NCBI GenBank assembly: GCA_037951165.1
Contig: JBBDHG010000132.1
Span: 31,001-95,000, forward strand
Origin: Lophius americanus
Lineage: Eukaryota; Chordata; Actinopteri; Lophiiformes; Lophiidae
DNA length: 64,000 nucleotides
Direction of reading: 5' to 3'
The position numbers were made by a program, and so were the translations under genes. The notes below the pieces were generated by a model. It was not told where the DNA came from. It did no database searches and saw only the letters and a list, made by a program, of their open reading frames with translations. Shown here piece after piece: positions 37,759 to 45,800 of this stretch; position 1 is the first letter of the stretch, and each line of letters starts with the position of its first letter.

Positions 37759-37913
37759 GGAAAGGGGACTGAAAAATACAAAAATAACTCTCTTACATAT
37801 CATTCCTATGACAATAGTGTGTCTGTGTGTGTGTGTGTGTGTGTGTGCGTGTGGGAAAGGGGACTGAAAAATACAAAAATAACTCTCTTACATATCATTC
37901 CTATGACAATAGT

Positions 37914-37944
<31 letters not shown>

Positions 37945-39354
37945 AGAGGATGTAGATAAAGGTCAACTGTTCATAATCAGTCTCTGTAGCTGTTATTGCA
38001 GCACAGTAGGTGTAATCTGATTATTGACGGGGTTTTAATAGACCTCCACAGTTTTATAGCCTTTCATTAGGAATGAAACAGCAGGAGAACTGTTTAGCTC
38101 AGACCTGCATGAAGGTGACACTCACTCACTCTGTGTGTGGTAGGCACTTTTATTGTAGATACTTTCATTTAAGAGTTCAGGCGTGTGGATATAAAACCGT
38201 AAAAAGAGGTAGGACTATAACTGATAGTTTATATCAGTGCTGTTATCACAACATGTCTTTCACATCGAGAGCTACATAGAAGTTTCTCAAACTTAAGGTG
38301 ACATTTCTGCACATAGTAGGAGACAGTTGTATCTGCTTTTGTCCGAATCCTGTGTTAAACTACGTCTACAATGTATTTAAGAGTATGACCCCGAAAAGCC
38401 CCCACAATCCCCTGAGTCGCACGAGTAATCTCCCTGACTTAACCCTTCCAATTAAATGTGAAGTAATGTCGAAAAAGTGTTTTTTTCAACAAAAAAAAAC
38501 CTCTATAGTGGCCAAAATATGAACTAAGTTCTTTCATATGAAATATATTTGATGTAATTGGGAACGGTTGAGGAATTAGGGCCTCAGCTCTTGATGATAT
38601 CCAGTTCTTGCCCAAACGGAGGTCCATGTGAATAAAAAACTTGAATATGATCCACAAAATGATTATTTATATATATATATAAAATGAGCTTAAAGATGAT
38701 ATAAGATGATTTAAACTCTTGCGGGTCATCACTATGAATGACATGTAATATCTGACGTATTAAAAAGCAGCTTATAATGTTTGTGCTATTCACAGAATAA
38801 TAAAGTTTACTGAATATTCTTCACGCCTTTGGTTGTTTTGTTGTTTTAATATATTATGAGATCTAGAATTATGCCATAAAATGTCAGGTTCCATTCTGAA
38901 AAAAATATTTCCAACATAGTACACTTTCAGAGATTTTTTTCCTTTTATGATTAACTGGATAATATTCTTTCTTCTTTTTCTTTTTTTTTTAATACTTTGT
39001 AGTGTAGATCTTATAACATGCTTATAGTCGAATTTTATGGAAAAGACGATCATTTTATTCATTTTATTTCCTTTTAGTCTCACTCCTGCTGTGTAATCGT
39101 ATGAGTGTCTCAAACGTTTGTTGTTGTATTATTAGGATGTAATTTCTGGTGTCAGTGTGTGTAAACATGCAGAGTTTATGTGGAGTGATCACCTGTAGCG
39201 GTGTAGGACTCTTTTATAGCCGGCTGTTTTGAGGCGAGGCCTGTTTCGGTGATGGTGGAGCATGGAGTGAAACTGTCGGGGTAGAAACTTCCCAAAAAGA
39301 GAGCAAAACACAACACCACCACCTACAGAGGGAGGGAGAGAGAGAGAGCGAGAG

Positions 39355-39400
<46 letters not shown>

Positions 39401-39508
39401 TAATAAATTATGAATCAATTCTAATCTGCTAATAAATGATGGAAGCAGATGTTCCAAATTCAATATTTCAATCAATGTTTCATCACCACAATCTCCTGTT
39501 AGCAAGCG

Positions 39509-39601
<93 letters not shown>

Positions 39602-39747
39602 CGTGGTACCATTAAGCATGATGATGTCTGGGTTCCAGCTACCCTGCAGGACTTGTGGACTTTTCCGGCCACCATCGACTGCAGAGACTGCAGCTGCTGT
39701 AACAGAGACCTGGAGAGGCAGACACACACCGTTTAGAAGCATGTCAC

Positions 39748-39821
<74 letters not shown>

Positions 39822-42800
39822 TATACAGCTGGTTTCAGAGGTCTTACACAACTACCGCTCAACAACACCAGGCGTGGATCAGATGTCGGTGTTTGCATCT
39901 GTCCAGAGGTTTTGAAGACTAATGTAAGGGATATAATTAATTAACCCTTAAATGCACTCACCAAGAAAAAAAACAAAACGCCGTAAATATTGTTTGTTTG
40001 CATATTTACAAATGTAATATCGTCGACACTCTAAATTTACCATAAAATGACAAATTGTTTGGTCAAGCATGTTTTTTTATACAGTTTGTGATTTATATTG
40101 TGATGACATGTTCTATGTCATGGAAAAAAAATTTAATAAGATGGATAAAGAATGGTTTAAAATTGACCCTTATTAAAATGTATTGGTTGGATCAAATTGC
40201 ATTATTCTGTTATAGTTAGTCTGTAAAGTGCTTTAATAAACCAAAAAATCCCCATCAAATAGTCTCCATAGTCATAATACTAATAATACCTCATCGGTGG
40301 CTCCTTTGACATGTGGTGTCCCCCAGGGCTCCACCCCAGGCCCCCTACTCTTTTGCATATACATGCTGCCACTAGGTCATATTCAAAACGGGTTCAAGAA
40401 GAAATCATGACTCAAAATGTTCTCCAGTTAACAGTTGAGCGGGACATTAAATTGTTAATTGAGTTTATTTGGGGGTCTCGCATTGCATTGCAATATTTTC
40501 ATATTATAAATTTTTCATATTTTGTTACGCATTCAATAAGTTGGAGACAGTTCAGCATTCATTTGAATGTGACACTGTGTTTTACAGATTACTCTCATAC
40601 TACAGCAGATTATATCATATATATATATTATATCATGTTCTCTACTCTACAGCAGCAGCTTCAAAGCATTTCTCTAGACCTTGGAGGCAGAGTGATGTTT
40701 TTTTTAAGTCTGGTTGAATAATACATTCCCTGTTTGTCCTCTGCATACAGGATTATCGACTTTGAAAATTGCTAGCGTAATGGCAGGTTTCTGGCTCACG
40801 GCTGAGCCAAAGGCTTCCACGATAGCTCCAGCCAAATAGACAGGTGCTACCGGGGAAGCGGAGTTATGGCTATTTATAGACACCGATCAGCCATAACAAT
40901 AAAACCACCTGTTTCATCTTGTGTAGGTCCCCCGTTTGCCTCTCAAGCAGATGTGTGATGCTCAGTGTGCTCAATCGGAACCGGCTTTAAGCATTTCAGC
41001 AATTTGCAATATTTGTGTCATATCAGCGCGCACACTCATACACACACACACACACACAAGCAAATACATAGAAAATGTGGCTTGACTATAGAGTCCACTT
41101 AACCAGTGAGTAGAAAACAAAACAGCTGTGCTACAATGAACCATACACCCTTCAGTCGCTGTGTGTATCACACACACTCACACACACACACAAACACACA
41201 CAAACACACGCACACACACAGCCAGTTCATCCATGCACAACAAATAAACAAAACAGTGAAGTTGAAGCAGCTTGGGCATTTTACATTTAAATACCCTCAT
41301 GATTATTTATGTGTGCATCCGCAGGGAGCTTTTAATTCTGCTTTTTGTGAAAATGATAAAGTACAGGTAGTGTTCGGAGCATCGGTCCCGACCATCTCAG
41401 CAACCCCACTTGTCATTAAAAAAAAAAAATCTTTTCCAGGCTCCAATCCAGGCAGGAGTTGACAGCGAGAGGACGTGAAAAGGGACGGACGCTCTGAGGT
41501 CTAATTTAATTTTGTTATTTTAATTTTTTTTAACTCCTCTAGCTCCCTCATCTCTGCCATAACGGCATCTATAAATAGTTATTGTGCTTTCTCAAATACA
41601 TTTAACTTAAAAAACAACAGCCCAAACATTATTTGGAGGTTTTGGAGGATTATGCAAAAACTAAAGCACATAATTTCCATTTGTGGAAGTGGAAGTGGAA
41701 GTATGTGGAAAGAACCAAAAAAGAAGCCATTAAAGTTTGGTGCAGACCCAGAGAAAAAAGGTCGATTCAGGAATTTTTCTACTTTTTAGATTTAACCATT
41801 TTCCATAACTTTGCTGGAACTTATCTGAAACATTTGCACTGTAAAAAAATAAACTATTCACTGGCATCACACGATTAAATTAAGTACTGTTGAGATATAA
41901 AATGAAGTTGAAAATACTGAATTGAATTGTGTCAAAATTTAACCTTTATCTTAAAACACTGCATGTATAAATAATCTGACACATACACCAATAATAAATA
42001 CATATTAATTGATTATTTTATATTTTTGAAAAAAGGTTTGAATCTCCAAAGCTGGCATTTGACTTTTTATTATGCTTTGGGGTCTAATCATGCACTGTAA
42101 AAATGATTGATCAAGTCAAAAAAAACTAGTAATCGCCATGAAATTATGTATTTTTGAGTCTAACTTAATCATTTGAATCATGAAAACTTAATCTATTTGA
42201 GTGTTGACAGTTGAATTAACTTTTTGAGTTCGGTTAAGATCTCAGCATTACTGCATTGTAGTCTTTGAGGGATTTTCAACCACCCCCAGTAAATGAAAAT
42301 ATAAGTGATTCCATGGGCTGCAAAGCTGATGTTAATTGTCCAATTTAGAATTTCCCTGGCGAGACAGCGGTGTCTGGTTGAGCTCAATTAACTGCAAGGT
42401 CTTTTCTCAGATATTCTCCAACCTGTAGGTCTGTAGATTAGTGCTTGTATAAGTCACGTTTTTTGTATTTTATAACCTATATTTAATTAACTTCACTGGT
42501 TTCATGTTTTCCACAGCAGCTGGTCACTTCATTTATACCACACTGAGTCAGACTGTTTGACAGGGACAAACCTCATTTGTTTTCAGTATTTAGTTTCAGG
42601 ACCTAATGAGGTTGCTGCTTGGAGGTTGGTTGATGTGGTGCAGATATTTGGGGGCAATGTGGAAGATGAAGTCTACAGCCTAAACATCCGATATGAATAA
42701 AAATCATCCCAAAACAACAGTAATACCTATTTTAAGTGCAATATTAGTTTTCATTATTATCTGCAATGCTACAATATATGTACAATATTACATTGAATAA

Positions 42801-42859
42801 AGTAACAAATTTAGCACTTTGAGATTTGATCCAAATGTAAAGTGCGTTATAAATTAAAT

Positions 42860-42890
<31 letters not shown>

Positions 42891-45800
42891 CATCATGTGC
42901 AATATAGTTTTACAATATCATTTTCAAGTGCGTTTGTACACTCATCATGTTTTTATTTTTTATGCACTGTGTTACATTTTCTTCTTATACACTTTATTTT
43001 TATATTTTTCCCTTATATTTTATATTCCATTGGCTTCACTAAATTATTATATGGTTTTGGAGAAGTCTTTATAATCTTATTTAATCTTCTCTTTAGCTAT
43101 TAAAAACGTTTTTTCTCTTACTCCAAAGTCACCAGATATTATTCCTAAATAAAAAGGGCCTTCTAATCCCTCTAAAGTAAATGACGTCACTCCCACGTAA
43201 ACGGGAGCGAGGTTGTGTGTATGACGTCTGACTGTGATGTTCTTACTTGTTGGTACACTCCAGATTTTCCACTTTCCTGCGGAGCTCGTTGTTCTCGTTG
43301 GAGCATGTCTCCACCCTGTGGTCAAACAGGAGAATTGCAGCGTTATCCCCAGATCATTTTCCTGACTTTTACATAACATAATGAATATTTCAAGCGTTTA
43401 TTTTCTAATACTCACTAGTTAATCTTTTTATAGTTTTTCCTATGTCTTTTATGTTCCTATTTTTATTAGGATTTTATTATATTATTGTGTTTTTTTATAA
43501 ACTTTTTGGGAATTTATTGTGGATCATGGATTTTACCTTCACAAGTGTTTTTATTTTTCATTTCTATGTTCATTTTAACTGTATGTAAAGCACTTTGGGC
43601 TGCATTTCTTGTGTGAAAGGTGCTATACAAAATAAAGTTACGAATCATTAAATAAATATCAGTGTCTGAATTGTAGTAAATCCATGAGAGACATTCATTA
43701 AAAATATGATGTATATATAAAAAAAACATCATCTACATACATGGTTGGAAGGACAAAATTCTAAGTAGAAATTTCAGGCTATTTGATCACCAGTGTGTGT
43801 TTGTTGATCTACACAATCTTTCATCAAAATACAGATTTTGATGAAATGTTGCGTCGATCTTGGGCAACGGAAGAATTGATTTGAATATGAGATTTTCACT
43901 TTCTTAAACACTTTGAGAGCATTTTGGAATATTTCTTTTTTCATAATAGGCCAACATAATGTTCTAACACTATGGATACTCAAATTGAATCCAGATCATA
44001 ATCTGGATGTGGGAGGCTATTATATGAGTATGAAGGGTGGGATGTGTATTGGATCACAGTTCTGTACTGCAGAAAAGAAGCAGACATGACTCTGAGTCAT
44101 GTTAATGGATTTTATGTATCTGTGTGAAGGTGAAGACGTTATATTCAGATTAGAAATAGGTTTGGATCCACAATTAAGGAACATCATATATTTATTGATA
44201 ATTAATCATTTTTAGATGATTTAATTTTGATCAAGTCAAGTCAAATCAAGTTTTAGTGACAATCAGGTCTACGGGGGTGTGCGATCCGTGTCCTCCAGGT
44301 CCTCCAACATTTTTACATCCAAGTCAATCTGATGCCAAAGATGAATGAAGAAGAGGAGGACTCACTTCTTCTCCAGGGTGTCCATGTACTCTTTCTTCTT
44401 CCTTCGACTCTCCTGAGCTGAGATCTACAACACAGACAGAGCAAACAGAGAACTGTGTTGAGGCAAAGACGCTAAGGACTTTTCTTATGCAGCTAAAATT
44501 GATGATATTTGCATTTATCTTGCTGCTGGAGTTGAAACTGACCTTTCTTCATTAAAACATTAAAGGTTAGTAAGAATTCCTTTTTAAAAAGGACGTTTGT
44601 GAGTATTTGGTTTATCTGTTAGGTTAAATTAGGTTTCAATCTGAGGATTTGTATCTATTATTCTATATAGGTAGTCAGTTAGTTTTGAACATTCTTGTTA
44701 TGTTGTACTATGTATTTAAGTTGATGCATGGCCCCCACATATGCGTTTTAAAAACTTATCACTGTCGATACTGGCCTGTTGCATCAATCATTTCATTTGT
44801 ACCTTATTTTTGATCTTCCTGCGGATCTTCTTCAGGGCCTTCTCCTCCGCTTTGGTGAGCGGCAGTTTGGTGGGAACTGGGTAGCCTTCGGCCACCAGCG
44901 TGCGACGCTCCTCCTCAGTCAGCATCAACGGTCCAGAGCCCTGCAGCTTCTATACACAATAACAGGGACGGGCAATCGTCACAACACATCCGGAGCCGCA
45001 GTTCAATTTAGAGATGCTTTACTTGAGAACATCCATCTTCTGCTACGTCAATACTTCCACTCCACACAATATTAGATTTCCTTTTATTCCTCTGCTACAT
45101 CGATATTATCATTATCAATATTATTTTTTAAAGTTATGATTCCGTGTCCCAAGCCTCCATAAAATACTGCGGTATTTTTTTTTTGAGAATTTAGAGAAAC
45201 TAATCTCGCAGCGTTAAAGACAGTGGAAGAAAAATAGTTGGATCTGGACCTTTATGTACAATATTTAGGCCTAGTTTGCAGAAATACATCCTTTAGTTTC
45301 TGCATAATCCTGCAAAAATAGCACCTTTGGAGGGGGCAAGTATCAGAAAAATGCTAATAATCTAATAATAGATCTACCTTTAGTATAAAGTAGATTCTGT
45401 ACAAAGAAGAATATACAGAGATTATTCACTTCTTTAACTTCATAATGTCTGACATGAAGACAGCTGCTTACATGAGGAGCGGTGAGCAGAGGGGAGTTGG
45501 ACAAACAGGAAGCGGCGCGAGGAGAGACTTTCAGGCTGGCCTGGGCTGGGGATGGGCTGCTAGGGGATGTGGGGCAGGACAGGCTGGGTGGGGCGTGGAC
45601 GGGGCTTTGGCTGCCCTCAGAGTCACTACCATGGGAGCTGGGAGGAGTGGGAGGCATCTGCAGCAACTCCAGACCTGAAACACCAACTGATTAGATCTTC
45701 TGCCAGTCTCCTCAAAATAAATGCTCACGAAAGCCAACAAAGGATTTTTTTGTTTTTTTTAAAGGTAAAACATCTTGCTGCAACTTTTGTGCAGGCAGAA

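Larger units (their letters stand above)
39710..43246 (-). other. creb3l2: creb3l2 intron 8
   Basis: About 3.5 kb, the longest internal intron. It holds the (TG)n tract upstream of exon 9, a repeat copy with a captured LINE reverse-transcriptase piece (39943-40390), a Tc1 terminal repeat (40871-40935), (CA)n runs near 41038-41060 and 41168-41220, and a LINE tail at 42805-42894. Confidence 0.8.

Noticed and set aside
36982..37920. Regularly spaced repeats that could be mistaken for a CRISPR array
   Set aside because: Spacers are only (TG)n, units vary in length and type, and the context is a vertebrate intron.
39323..39898. 191-aa minus-strand open frame over creb3l2 exon 9 and its microsatellites
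   Set aside because: It reads exon 9 in the wrong frame and consists mostly of VC and SL repeats from (TG)n and (CT)n; exon phases fix a different frame.
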